Below, in pieces: positions 34,323-45,469 of a stretch of DNA of 64,000 nucleotides (positions within the stretch are counted from its first letter, which is position 1; each line of letters opens with the position of its first letter). A program made the position numbers and the translations under genes. The notes below the pieces were generated by a model, which was not told the origin of the DNA, ran no database searches, and worked only from the letters and a program-made list of their open reading frames with translations. The stretch is from Kappaphycus alvarezii (taxonomy: Eukaryota; Rhodophyta; Florideophyceae; Gigartinales; Solieriaceae): the NCBI GenBank assembly GCA_002205965.3, contig NADL03000462.1:1249001-1313000 (forward strand), given 5' to 3'.

Positions 34323-35054
34323 GACAATACGGATTTATCCGTGGTTTCAGCTAATTCAAAAGGAAGTTCCTGCACTATCCAGTGAGACCAGTACTATTAG
34401 CTACCGTTAACAGCGTTTTTTAAAGCTATCTGTAATTCTGCAAATTCTAACCCTACGATTACCTTTTTTATTATCTGAACACTTTTTAGTGCCCAAACAT
34501 CAACCAGAAAGCGCCGCGGTGCCCCAAAGTGTGCTAGACCCGGCGATAGTTGCGTCTAGATCCAGATCATCCCGGGACGTTAGCGTTCAGCTGTCCCTTT
34601 CCTCCCTCTGTGACTGGTTGCGAACCGTCAACAGCAGCAACTGCGCCAAATTAACCGTCTCACTCCCAATCAGCTCCTTGTGTTCTACCATTCCTCTTGA
34701 GGTGCCTTGTGTCCCTAATTTTGCCAATGAGGCTGCAGTGGGGACCAATCCATAATTGTCAGGTGGAAAGCAGAAAACACCCAATTCGAACCATATTTTG
34801 AGACTTGTGAGATCTTCGACCAATCAGAGCGCGTCTATTCTAGCATTTACCAATCGGCTCTCAGCAGATAAGGAAAGGGCTACCAAAAAAGGGGAAAATA
34901 GAACCCGGAAAAACCCCAATGTGGTTCAAGTTCCAGATGGCAATCAGGATCTGCTTCGAGTGCTACGTTTGCCACGTTTTCCAACAAACGGATTCGACCG
35001 CCGTCCGACCGACCGAGTCTGGGTTACTAAGAAGAATTCATGGCAAGGGCCTAG
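34323..35054 (+). pseudogene. Copia leader with unidentified reading frame
   Basis: Between LTR and Gag there is an unusually long leader. One plus-strand frame is open from about 34489 to 35139 except for a single TAA at 34753. The product is Ser/Leu-rich then Lys/Arg-rich and matches nothing I know. In a different frame near 34935-34990 the sequence reads CFECYVCHVF, a Cys-rich patch that may belong with the zinc-finger frame that follows. GTGGTTTCAGC near 34340 is a possible but unproven primer-binding site. Confidence 0.3.
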
Positions 35055-35303
35055 GGCGAATGGTACTATAAGCTGTGCGACGTCACCGGCAATAGTCAGA
35101 AGACTTCTTTCGACCACTTTCTTAGCCGTAAGCACTTGAATCGCCGTGCTATCAAAAAGGACCCACTTTACTGTAAGGCTTGCTCCAAGAGCTTCGAAAG
35201 CCGCTCTCACTTAGAGCGCCACCTTAGTGGAAAGGCTCATAAGGTCCTATTAACAAATAGTCTTAAGTATGACCTACTTGTGCGACTGGATCTTGTACAG
35301 TAA
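35055..35303 (+). pseudogene. C2H2/matrin-type zinc-finger frame in the copia leader
   Basis: Open for about 82 codons (after a TAG at 35052, ending at TAA 35301). It contains LYCKACSKSFESRSHLERHL followed by SGKAH, a good C-x2-C-x12-H-x6-H finger of U1/matrin type. A preceding degenerate finger reads KLCDVTGNSQKTSFDHFLSR then KH, with its second Cys missing. Such fingers are not part of standard copia Gag or Pol. It could be a captured host fragment, an element-specific accessory protein, or the tail of an older gene into which the element inserted, although it lies between the LTRs. Confidence 0.5.
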
Positions 35304-35569
35304 AATTGGAATTGATTTCAAAATATTACTTTGCCGAAAAAATTGAAAAATCAAAAAAATCTCAGAGTACAGTACACTTCCCATGAAGAGACAAATATTC
35401 CACCCCCAGTAAAGATTTAACAGAAGGCACAAGTGTACAAAAAACAGACAAAGGCACTCAAAAACAAAGGAAAACAAAAAATTAATGGAAATAAATTATA
35501 TAAAGGGGGAGAAATAAGTTGAATCTTTCCACACTTGGAACAGAATTCCATTCAGTCAAGGTATTGGCC

Positions 35570-36763
35570 AGTATGAAGATGTCCAAAGTGGGTTTGCGGA
35601 GCGTGTTCGTGACTATGAGGCAGCTACCACTCTGAACGGTGCAGCCCTTAAGGATCTCATCTTGGCCGACCGTCCCCCTACGCTAGTCTTGGTCCGTCCA
35701 TGCTCTCTAATACGAAAGTATTGCGTATGTTTTTGGCCTTCTTCACGGCAAAAGGAATCAACAGAGTGTTAAATGAGTCGGAGATATTCTTCAAAACAGT
35801 TGCGTCAAGTATATATTCCAATGGTGATCTCTTGACCGCCCTGAGATGCATTGATTCCCATTTCCCTGGAGGTAATCCACAGCCTACGGGAATTGCATCG
35901 GATCAAAGGGTGTCTAGTAGCATTTCTATGGGCCAAGGTCACCTATCTGAGGGCAAAATATCTCATTATATATCTCAGATATTAAGAGGGCAAGAAATTC
36001 TCTTGGACCCTAGGCGAATGTTGGAACGAGTTTCTCTCGGAGTACGTCTATGATTGCCATAACTATTCTTTAAAGCAGTCGTAACGCCTTAAATACCTAC
36101 ACAAACCCCTTACCGGCAACGCAAAACGTTTCTATAATCGAGATGTGGAGTGAAACTTCCAAGACTTCCGTCAGGCCATCAAAGTTTTACACGAAGAATA
36201 TTACTCGGCATCTCGCCGAACCGCATATCCTTGTACCTCCGAAGCATGACACACTTCAGGCTCCAGAACACGCGGGATCTGAGAGACACAAAGTAGAGTA
36301 CCTTCAATCCGCTGTTATTGGATACTCCTGGGCTAAGGATGCTTGCAGTCGGGCAAACACTGGTGATCTTTCTTACCAAGCCCTCTACAGCCAGCTGATC
36401 GCGGCCATGCTGTTTGAACAGGAAGAGAAATTGGGACGAATGAGAGAGCAGAAAAGTCTTCGTTTTTCTTTAGTAAGTAAGAATGATCCAGTGCTGCGCG
36501 GTATAATTTCCGAGGTTCTCTATAACGGACAGGGACATTATGCTCGAGATCCCAACAATTTCCATAGGAGCCATAGATTTGAAACTCATGGTAAGTCAAC
36601 GATGCTGTACAAGCAGAGGCCGAGCTTTGATAGGCGCTCTAGAAAGGAATCAGGGGAAACTAGCAAAAATCGCTGCTGGGGATGTGGTCGTCCCGGACAC
36701 AAAGTCTCTGATTGCCCCGAGTTTCTCTACCAAAAGTTTACTCGTAAGGTACAATATTACTAA
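35570..36763 (+). pseudogene. Copia Gag with CCHC zinc knuckle, frame-broken
   Basis: The best-preserved part is 36143-36763, about 206 codons, ending in CWGCGRPGHKVSDC (residues C178, C181, H186, C191), a complete C-x2-C-x4-H-x4-C nucleic-acid-binding knuckle. The preceding body includes KVEYLQSAVIGYSWAKDACS and YSQLIAAMLFEQEEK, helical capsid-like sequence. Upstream pieces in other frames (about 35570-36053, for example FAERVRDYEAATTLNGAALK) are the N-terminal Gag, separated by stops. Confidence 0.75.
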
Positions 36764-37229
36764 AAAGGGTTCCCGAAGGATCCTTCAAAGGCCTCGAAAC
36801 GGATTTTTTTGAGCTTTGCGCCGAGTTAGGTATAAAAAATAGTGATAACGATCGTACTGAGGATGATGAATCGGAAAGCAATGAATCTCAGTCCGCTGAA
36901 AATATCATTTGCGACATCTTGGATAGCGATTCTGACTCAAAAGACCTTGGCGGGCACATGTCTTAACATGATTTACATGAGGAGTCCAATAACGTGCATG
37001 AGTTTTCTCAAGATTCTCCCTTTCTGGATCATTAGATCCCTCCCTTTAGAATGTGCTGGAGGATTTCGGAGAGGAGTACTCAAATAAGCCGAAGAAATCC
37101 TACGAAACGGCAAACTGTGAAATATTCGGAATCAACGCCCGAAAAGGGAGTTTTCTTGCGTCCATTGACTCGAAGGATGTAGAGAGATCAGGAAAATCGA
37201 TATATCTTCCGCTCAACTGCAAATGTGTA

Positions 37230-37605
37230 CGAAACACTAAATTTCACCTCCGACGAGATCAGAATGGGTAGTCGGGCGGAGAAATTTCACGTAATTTGCC
37301 TCGATGCCGGGGCTCAAAAATACGTCATTGGGAAAGCTCAAGCTATTGCTTACTGTAGATCTGTGGGAATCATATTCAAAGGAAGACCATAGAACACCCA
37401 CTTCAAATTTGGGGATATTTTTTTCACGAGTATCGGTAAAATACCCATAAGGATACCGACATCAGATGGCGGCGTCATATGCATCAGAGTGGACGTGGTC
37501 GATGCAAACATAGTGTTACTGATCGGACTAGAGATACTAGAATCTCATAAACTGATTATCGATAACGTCGACAACGTACTTTTATCAAATTCAGCAAATT
37601 GAAAA
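37230..37605 (+). pseudogene. Copia aspartic protease remnant
   Basis: One frame reads VICLDAGAQKYVIGKAQAIA and, after an internal stop near 37390, the family-typical end IVLLIGLEILESHKLIIDNV. The catalytic D-S/T-G triad appears as D-A-G (about 37300-37310), which would inactivate a retropepsin. The region 36770-37230 between Gag and protease contains only frame fragments. Confidence 0.7.
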
Positions 37606-38250
37606 TTGCTAATTGTACGAAAGAGAAGACACCTGTACGTCGAATGGGGTTTCAGTGAGATACTGTTGACAAGGATTCAGCTGAAGCGTCTCTACCTTCA
37701 CTTCTTCCATCCGTCGGCAAGGAAATTATTAAATCTGATATCAAGGGCCCGGTCAGAGCAAGCAAAGCCTGAGACTCTTAAATTATTTGAGGAGATCAGC
37801 GAGTACCACAAAACTTGTCAGCACTTTGAGCCAAGGTCTAGATCGTTCCAATTTGTTATACCAAGCAGCATAGTTTTCAATCAGGAGATTTCTTTGGATA
37901 CAACGTATCTCGATAATTTACCTGCATTGTATGTAGTCGACGCACAAACGAATTTTTCGAACGCGATGTTCCTTTACAGTCTGTCAACACAGGCAGTATG
38001 GAACGAATTCCTTGAATGCTGATCAACGATACACACAGGCCACCCTGATTGGATGCGCGTTGACTATGGAACTCAATTCGTATCGAGGTCATGGAAGGAA
38101 CTTATGAAGGAAAGCAAAATTAAGCTCTCCTTGTCAGGTGTCAAGAGCCACAACTCTATTGGACCAGGGCAGCGATATCATGGCCCTCTGTGCAGAATAC
38201 ACCAAAAGGTAACATATTCAGAGCCAGCAGTGAGCCTTAATTCGCCTTAA
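37606..38250 (+). pseudogene. Copia integrase remnant
   Basis: Two frames, 37606-38022 and 38053-38250, give the N-terminal zinc region (LYLHFFHPSARKLLNLISRA ... EYHKTCQHF) and the catalytic core (EISLDTTYLDNLPALYVVD, then RVDYGTQFVSRSWKEL). The first zinc His and first Cys appear replaced (Tyr and His). The usual GVESHNSxGxGERYH segment reads GVKSHNSIGPGQRYH, so the acidic residue expected there is lost. The two frames are separated by a TGA at 38020 and a frame offset. Confidence 0.8.
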
Positions 38251-38559
38251 GTATTAGTATAAAAGCAATGAATGGTACAATGAACCCCGACTGATTAGTT
38301 CCATCCCCTTGTTGTCTTCGGCACTATGCCAAGATTCCCTGCTATTAATATCCAAATAACAAACTAGGCTGAACGAATGAGAGCACTACAGATAGCATCG
38401 GCGAAAATGGAAACGATAATATCTGAATTAAGAGTCCAGACTGCATTGAACTCCCAGATACCGATTGCCTCCCAAATATGAGCTAAAGGAGGGACTGAGA
38501 GTACTTGTGTATCGCGACGACGCTGGACCATACAAGTAGACCGGTCCATACGAGATAAT

Positions 38560-39465
38560 TGATCGTAATAAATCAGAGGTTCAACAGTCTAGGGCACATG
38601 TAAAGCATTACTTTGATGATACACCTGGGGACTTGGTTGGAACCCACGTTACTGAAGTCCTCCATCCCAATGATCATAGGTGCTACTCTCGATCTTTTAG
38701 GGAAGACAAAGAGAGCTACAGGGGGTAACTAAGAAGGTAACTTGGAAGAAAGTATTGAAAAAGGATGTACCCGCCGACTCCAACATATTGACTGGAAGAT
38801 TCGCGCTTTGTATGAAACATTTGGGTACCGAGGAGGAATAACCGAAAGCTAGGTTTGTGGTTCAGGGCTACAAGCACAAAGAAAAGAGGTTCGTAGTACA
38901 CGATGCCAAAAATATGAGGAAAAGTGCAACGAGAACTCTAGTAACCGTAGTAGCGATACTTAGATTCGACATATGGTCACAGGACGTCAAGCAAGCGTAC
39001 TTATAGTCCCAGGGAAAATTTTTCAAAAAGTTTGGTTGAAATCTCCTAAAGAGCTCTAGATATCTGACGGATATCTGCTTGGGCTGATTAAGCCCTTGTA
39101 CGGACTTTAAGACTCCGGAGACTACTGGAACAGGACTACAAGTCTCCACTTAAGCCATGACTTAGGAATGAATCCTACAAATAGTGATCTTTTTGTGTTA
39201 ACCAAACATGAAAGTTCTAAACTGATAGGTATGATCGGAGCTTACGTGTATGACTCATTTGCCTGCGATAATGATCAGTTTAAGAAACTGACTGGGAAAA
39301 AGCTTCGCAAATTTGTATCTAGAGAGAGGGAGTACGATGACACCATACTTGCAAGTGTGGGAGTCCAAAAAAAGATTTTGACTTCGAGCTCAGTCAACAT
39401 CAGTATTCAAAGATTCTCAAGATACTTGCATCTGATGGAAATTCCTCGGATTTTAGGTCATTAAA
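38560..39465 (+). pseudogene. Copia reverse transcriptase remnant
   Basis: Translated in shifting frames, the segment gives ARFVVQGYKHKEKRF, ILRFDIWSQDVKQAYL, KVWLKSPKEL, DGYLLGLIKPLYGL and, in 39168-39464, LGMNPTNSDLFVLTKHES then GAYVYDSFACDN. The motif order is that of copia RT. The YVDD catalytic box reads YVYD, so one catalytic aspartate is lost. In-frame stops follow QAYL, PKEL and YGL. Confidence 0.8.
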
Positions 39466-39484
39466 ACGCAAACTGGCTTAGCTT

Positions 39485-39970
39485 ATGCACACAAGGCCGG
39501 AGACATATTGCACATTTAACATGGCCGCTCAAGTAACTGAGAGTAGGTTCTTTAAAGACGAAATCAACCGCATCAACAACATTGCCCGGCATTTGAAGAA
39601 GGAACAACTTATACCTCTCAATTACTATACAATTGACTTCAAAAAACTGAGGTTAGAAGTCTATGCGGACTCTTCCTTCGCCAATAATAATTACAATGCA
39701 TCGCAACTAGAATACATTTTGCTCCTTACGGACGAATCTGAAAGGTGCAATGCTCTGACGTACTCGAGTCTCAAAAGCCGAAGAGCAACCCGTTATGTCC
39801 TAGGTGCGGAATTTTACGCCTTGGCTAACGATTTTGATGTAGCTTACATAATCAAACACGATCCAGAGTCAATTACGGGAACAAATATACCCTTATAAAT
39901 CAATGCTCACGGATTCTAAACGCCTACATGAGGTGATCAAAAGTGCTCTTCAACCCCGGAGAAACGATTG
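39485..39970 (+). pseudogene. Copia RNase H remnant
   Basis: An open frame (39485-39898) contains LRLEVYADSSFANN (first Asp) and TRYVLGAEFYALANDFDVAY (the Glu region). Just past a TAA at 39896-39898 the same frame gives SMLTDSKRLHEVIKS, matching the TDSKSL RNase H motif. This is the usual C-terminal domain of copia Pol. Confidence 0.8.
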
Positions 39971-40205
39971 GTGATAGGGATAAGCGTTTAGATAAGCGTT
40001 TTACGTCAAGCGTACCATATGAATGAGAGATGTCAAGTCGTCTTTGTGCTAACTTCGAGTGATCCTGCCGATGGGTTTAAGAAGGTTGGAAAATGCGATG
40101 CTCTCATTAAAGTCCTTTTCCAAAACAGATGTGATTTACCAGTTGAACAATGGATCATACGATCGGATGTATAATAGAGGAATAATATTGGCAAGAGAGA
40201 GGGAG

Positions 40206-40618
40206 TATAGAAAAATCCACACAGATGCATCTTGCGCGCATCTTACACTATATTGTAGTCCTCGACCCTGCACCCTTTTATGAGGGAGTAATTCTACTTT
40301 ATCTATACAATAGGTATTCCATTGATATTTCTATCTATTTAAAGTCAATCTAGGCCACAGAATCTATAGATATATAATACAGCAGATATTTATGGATAAT
40401 CTAGATAGATTTTTTATCCTAGTAGACACAACTTACCGCGCATGCTAGGGCTAATTGATGGTGCCGGGATTGTTTATAAATAGTTAGACTGCCGCACTCT
40501 GATGAGCAAAGGGAGCAACCAATTCATGGATCTTCAACTCAGACCCAGCTAGCAAAAATAGTTCTGATTTTTCAGAGTCGCCCGAAAGCTCCACTCTGTT
40601 ATTTCACCTTGGAATTCA
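40206..40618 (+). repeat. 3' LTR of the copia element
   Basis: Partner of 33905-34322. It carries TATAAATAG at 40475-40483, where the 5' copy has TATAAGTAG. It is preceded by a purine-rich tract. The many substitutions between the two copies show an old insertion. Confidence 0.85.
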
Positions 40619-41908
40619 CGGCAGCAATAGGCAATACTGGTAAGAGAAACGTTCCCATTACAAAATGACCTAAGAAAGTAAAAATTGGAAGATAAAAAGG
40701 GGTGAATGCATGACTAGCATCGTCCCCAATGGCTTTGCATCTCTTACAACGTACCCAAACGATTATCGCTTGGATGCTCTCGATGAAGACGCACTCACTA
40801 CCCACATCGGACACCAAGGCGTCTCTAAATAGAACCATCTTATTCGACGTTCCAACTGGCAACTCCAGATTGTAATATTTAGCGCCTAACTTTCATCCAC
40901 GCATAGATATGCCTCTTAATTTCATCGAAATCATCGCACAGTATTCCACTGCACTATGCTCCTTTCTCTGATTAGACAATCCTGAGTCTTGAGAGGATGT
41001 GAAAGGTGCTTTTCAGTTCAGACCTCCAACACTGTCTTAGATTGAAGGAACAAATATGTGATGACCACTTAGAAATATGTGTGTGTCCAATTAGGGGAGT
41101 ATTTACCGATTAGAGATGTGGATCAGCTACTTCCCCGGGGCTGTGGTGGTCGGGTCCAAGCATTGAACCAGATCGACTGGATTTTTAACAATGAAAAGTG
41201 GCCGCCGACCTTAGATTCGTGAGAACCCTTAAGTGTTTGAATAAATAGTACCACTAAAACAGACTGAAGCACTTTCCTTCCCCGGAGAAATACTGAAGTT
41301 TCCTTACGTAGCTCTAGAGCAAATACTAAACCGAGGTGAGAGCAATTTTGTCAAAACTTAACCAACATTCCCCCCTCTATTCTTTATTAAATTCTAGAAT
41401 TCCGCGCCCATCCAAGTTTTTTTCCTCATAAGAACCGTAAAATATACCAAAGTTTCAACTAAACCTTCTTTTCAATCTCAAAGTATCCTACCTCGCCCAC
41501 TTCCTTCAAATTAAACGAACGATTGGACCTAGCGAAGATTAATCAGATTGATTTATAGCTCTAACGTAACCCTTGTATTGCGCAGCACTATAAGTCACAC
41601 ACCCAACCGTCCTGAAATCTGGGTCTTTGGTTTCCCAATATGTTTTACAGACAATAAAGGTTTCCACTACCGCCTTAACGACTTGAATCAACACCGATTC
41701 CTACAGGGATCCGTATCCGGCCATGGTGACTGAATCATTCTCATGTTGGAAGTCTCTACAATGCATACCAGGGGATAAGCACCATTCCTGGGTGTGCTAG
41801 CTTTGAGACGCGAATCCTAATACACTCGATTGATGGATCCCACGAACGATTTTGAGAAGCGAGCACCACAGAAAATCTAGGGGCATTGATTCAAATTTGA
41901 CAAAGTGT
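40619..41908. other. Spacer between two LTR elements, no gene recognised
   Basis: A minus-strand frame at 40599-40862 contains CVFIESIQAIIVWVRCKRCK but overlaps the LTR edge and matches nothing known. The rest has only short frames. Confidence 0.35.
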
Positions 41909-42130
41909 TGCACGTGAACTGTATAATACAGTGCCAAAGTAAAGAATCAGATAATTAGATCAATACAATATTTAATTGAGATCAGCTCTTCAGATCAATA
42001 CTGCGCAGTCAACATGATTGACAGTGCATCGCTGCCGAAAGTTTCTTTCTGTCATGCGGCTGGGGTCGATTACTCTTAAACTTACTTTCGCGTTTCAGTA
42101 AATCACCTCGAGAAGAGGCATCGAAAATCA
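41909..42130 (+). repeat. 5' LTR of the gypsy-derived element
   Basis: Shares with 45470-45689 the words CGTGAACTGTA, GATCAGCTCT, CAGATCAATACTG, GCAGTCAACATG, TACTCTTAAAC and TTTCAGTAAA. It begins TG and is placed to end at ATCA. Flanking target-site duplications are not evident. Confidence 0.8.
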
Positions 42131-42210
42131 ATCTCATTCGCCAAACGGTGACAGCGATCGTTGACAATGATCGCTGAAAACGCTCGTATCCTCCGTCAAA
42201 TCATTGCAAC

Positions 42211-42725
42211 TTGATTAACACCACCGATAGCGCAAGAATCACTTTCAACTGCCATTACAACGACGCACCTTTCGATTGTGCCGGGTTAGTCGACCACCCA
42301 CGACTCAGAAGTATAGACACATCTTCCGTCCGCAAGTTTCTCCTCAAGTACGACCAATGTGTCGCTGAGGTCAAAGAACGCGCAAAACGACCAACAGGCG
42401 TCGATGTTCTTGTTACTGAGGCAATCCGCCAAGGAAACCTCCAGTTCTGCCTTGATCTGATTACAACGAGTCGGCAATCGAATTTGGCGTGGTACCAGGT
42501 GCAAGTCATATTGCATCACCAAAACAAGGTGCTCTACGATCGTATTTGAATTCTAAGGCTGAAGAAAGCAAGGATGCAGTAAAATTATCGCCTCTCGAAT
42601 CACTAGAAAAGCATGAGCAAAGACTGGATATGGTTTACAGGAATATTCAGTCTCGCATGGGGAATCTTTTCATTTCTTATCGCAATATCCTGCGTCGCAA
42701 TGGAGTCGGTTGGATTATCAAGTAG
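42211..42725 (+). pseudogene. Gag-like remnant of the gypsy-derived element
   Basis: A frame at 42211-42549 contains GLVDHPRLRSIDTSSVRKFL and YDQCVAEVKERAKR, a pattern seen in Gag regions of chromodomain gypsy elements as I remember them. An overlapping frame to 42725 continues with KLSPLESLEKHEQR. No zinc knuckle was found. The region 42730-43400 has only fragments. Confidence 0.5.
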
Positions 42726-43399
42726 AACTAACAGGATGCAGTTCAACATATTATTTCGGTCTTTTGTCCGGTTTCACTGCATTCTCAACTCCAATCCAAC
42801 CTACAACTCTCGCATACTGACCTTAAAAATGTTGATATATATATGTTGTGGTCCGCTCAGTGGCACAAGAGAGCCAGCGCATGTGGCTCAGTGGTTTACG
42901 TTTTTCAACAAAAAGGGATTTTTATTGTTTGATAAAGCGTTCGTCCATAATTTGCAAGGAATTACATCTTATTGACGTCAGTACACTGTCTATGTAACGA
43001 AATATCTCTATCAAGCATACGAACAGTAATAATGAGGGCAGAAAGGCCTTAAGTTCCCGTACTGACACCAAATTGGACTCAGTGTCTAATAGACGTTATA
43101 GAAGGCCGCCGGATGAACTGCTATGCCTGTATCCGCCGTGAAGACCTAAAGGAATCAGGCAATGTCAGAATGAAGTTGAGTAATACATAAAGAAGGAAAA
43201 TCTGAAGCTGCTAGCTGCACGCACAGCTGTGAAGGCTAAAGATGGAACATAAATATCTACTCGCTCTCAAATTGCAGCTAAAAATAAGTACCTTAAGTAT
43301 AAAAAACAAGCAACTGTTACTACTGACCGTCTTGGAGATAGAAAGCAGTCGGCGACAATCTCACTGGACTCCTCGCCATGCGTCACAAAATTCTCAGAC

Positions 43400-43830
43400 G
43401 GACTAGCCTTGTACAGGCGTACAGCATGCTGCGATGATGTCGGCAACGACATCATAGTCTCACATAAGGTCTCCGAGGCCTCTGCTCTCAAGGGAATCGG
43501 CAATTTGACTGCAATTGAACCGATCTGTCTAAAGGTTGCTCTTAGCTCTGGTGAAAGTGCCGAGTCTTTGTGTTCTATCGTTCATGGACTGCCCTGAGTA
43601 TCATCTTACGTTTAGCCCTAATGAATTTACCGTACTTAGTTGCGGATGTTGACCCCGGTTGTGACGACATCCTGATTGGTTTACCTGTCCTCCTTCATCT
43701 ACAAGCAGACACCATGAGCCTTCTTGAGGGTAACAATGTCGCCCTGGATGGTATTGACTGTTCCACAGTGAGTAACCGCTCTAATTTCAACCGTTTCGGA
43801 AGCTTCAGCGCCACGATGACTGCCTGAACC
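43400..43830 (+). pseudogene. Retropepsin-like protease remnant
   Basis: Two frames join as one domain: RRTACCDDVGNDIIVSHKVS (D-x-G box as DVG, about 43430) followed by TAIEPICLKVALSSG, then LVADVDPGCDDILIGLPVLL (43630-43700), matching the conserved end of Ty3/gypsy protease (VDxDMDEILLGRPVL type). A frame change lies near 43590. Confidence 0.65.
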
Positions 43831-44059
43831 GCGTTGCGGACGACATACTTTCACAGTAATATCGTAATCCTCTCCTCGACTGCAGGGAGAGTACGGTACT
43901 ACACCGTCCGCAACGATCCCGACCCGTTCGCGGACCCTTCCCTCCTTGACTCAATTGACGAATACTGGCACGAAGAGGTTTGTTGCACCACTGTAGGGCT
44001 TTTTAAGGACGAAAAAAACTGAATGCCAGATGCAAACGTCATGAAATCTCTAAGATGAA

Positions 44060-44265
44060 GGTCAAAATAATATGTATGCCTTCAGCTTTGGGCTTTCGGT
44101 GGGACCACCCGCCAAAGTTAAGCCCCTCACAGTTGGCCTGGTTCCACATGCCATTATCATCTGCGAACGGCCTTTAAACTATTTGAAAGACCGAAAGGAC
44201 ATCTCGGAACGCTTTTTGCGAAATTAGTTCGTTGTGGTATTGTTTATGCCAACCCGACTTCATTC
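44060..44265 (+). pseudogene. N-terminal fragment of gypsy reverse transcriptase
   Basis: The frame gives GPPAKVKPLTVGLVPHA and ICERPLNYLKDRK, then in a shifted frame LVRCGIVYANPTS. This corresponds to the start of Ty3/gypsy RT up to motif 1. The rest of RT, including the YxDD box, is absent. Confidence 0.65.
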
Positions 44266-44890
44266 ATTGTCTTTGGACAGTTGGGAGAGAATGTTTTCGT
44301 CCTTCCGAACCATCCATGCATGGCAAAAAGCCCAATGAAATCTTACAGCTCCATTATATAGAGCTCGGCCGAAGCTCCGACGGAAATAATAACTTGGTTA
44401 TGCTCATTAATGACCACCCAAGCTACTCATGGATTTTTGCTTTCTCGAGTGCAACTGCAGAGAACGCTGGTTTTTTAAATTTAGACTATTGCGCTGCCTT
44501 TGGAAAACCAAAGTGATTCATTTCAGATGGCTCTACTCATTTCCAGAACGAAACCGTGCGTATTTTCCCCGAGGTTCTCCCGACCCCGCACCACTTTACA
44601 ATACCCTACCGTACATGTAATTACAATGCAGTCGAGCAGTTTGGCAAGAAATTCGTTCGAGAATTCCGCACAGGATTTTTACGAATTAAAACTTTGCTCA
44701 AGAGAGTGCTCCAAACTTACGACCACTCGTGAAAAGTGCGTTAGATAACGCTCCATCACCGCAGCGCTGACAGGTGTCACAACTCCTCGCATTCACTGGA
44801 TTAGAACAGTAGACACCGTTTTAGGCATTCATACGCACTGATAAAGGTGATAATTTGACGATAAAAGATGTGAAGGAGGAGCGCTTGATG
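44266..44890 (+). pseudogene. Gypsy integrase core remnant
   Basis: In shifting frames: GKKPNEILQLHYIELGRSSD with MLINDHPSYSWIFAFSSATA (44340-44460), an HFRW segment around 44520, HFTIPYR near 44595, YNAVEQFGKKFVREF near 44625, and ALDNAPSPQR at about 44735-44765. The order matches the DDE integrase core of chromodomain Ty3/gypsy elements. The zinc-binding N-terminus is only hinted at by HCL before 44290. Confidence 0.75.
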
Positions 44891-44999
44891 AAAATATCTT
44901 CTTTAAAGCAGGCGGTCGCGGACATGCACCCTGGTTTACAAAAAAACCTTTGCCTATAATCGCTTTGCGGCCAGAGAAGTGTAATTTTCTGGGAAGCTT

Positions 45000-45410
45000 C
45001 CTAACTTCAGTATGGGGAACTTAGTTTTGGTTGCAAGAGAAGATTCTACAGCTGGTGAAAAAATTTTACTCCGTTGACGAGGCCCACATTGCATGGCAGG
45101 ACCGTTATCACACTACGTCTCTTAGGTGGAAGAAATTCACGACGGCTCTTTGCAAGAATTACATAGCTCTCAAACGCGGTTTCACGCAAAAGGTTCGCTG
45201 AATGCGACTGACATAACGTCGCAAGTCTTCTCATCAGAGAGTGGAATGACGGTAGCTCGCTTGAAGAAGATAATTACAGAAGATGACGAGCTAAAAGGAA
45301 AAGCCCGACAGCGAGGGATTACGCATCAGAGGACGCACTGGAATCGATTAATAACTTCTTCGAAAACGTGCTCCAGTTACCGCTTCAGCTTTTAGAGAGC
45401 AAGTAAACGC
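45000..45410 (+). pseudogene. Integrase C-terminal and chromodomain-like remnant
   Basis: Frames give NLVLVAREDSTAGEKI and LLRWRGPHCMAGPLSHYVS, the SH3-like GPF/Y-type module, then VEEIHDGSLQELHSSQTRFH, SSESGMTVARLKKIITEDDE, and after a frame change SEDALESINNFFENVLQLPL ending QLLESK and a stop near 45405. This tail has the layout of the chromodomain that targets such elements to heterochromatin. Confidence 0.65.
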
Positions 45411-45469
45411 CTCGCATTCTTGTCGAGAAAGCACACGAGATGTTGGATCTTTGAGCGAGGAGTATGTAG

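Larger units (their letters stand above)
33905..40618 (+). mobile_element. Ty1/copia LTR retrotransposon, complete in layout but inactive
   Basis: Two direct LTRs (33905-34322 and 40206-40618) flank about 5.9 kb containing, in order, a leader with a zinc-finger frame, Gag with a CCHC knuckle, protease, integrase, reverse transcriptase and RNase H. Integrase before RT defines the copia (Pseudoviridae-type) order. All domains are split by stops and frame changes, and key catalytic residues are altered: protease LDAG, integrase third acidic residue, RT YVYD. A purine-rich tract, GGCAAGAGAGAGGGAG (about 40189-40204), immediately precedes the 3' LTR and fits a polypurine tract. No clean target-site duplication was found. 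Coding remains resemble, from memory, copia lineages of oomycetes and chytrid fungi. Confidence 0.9.
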
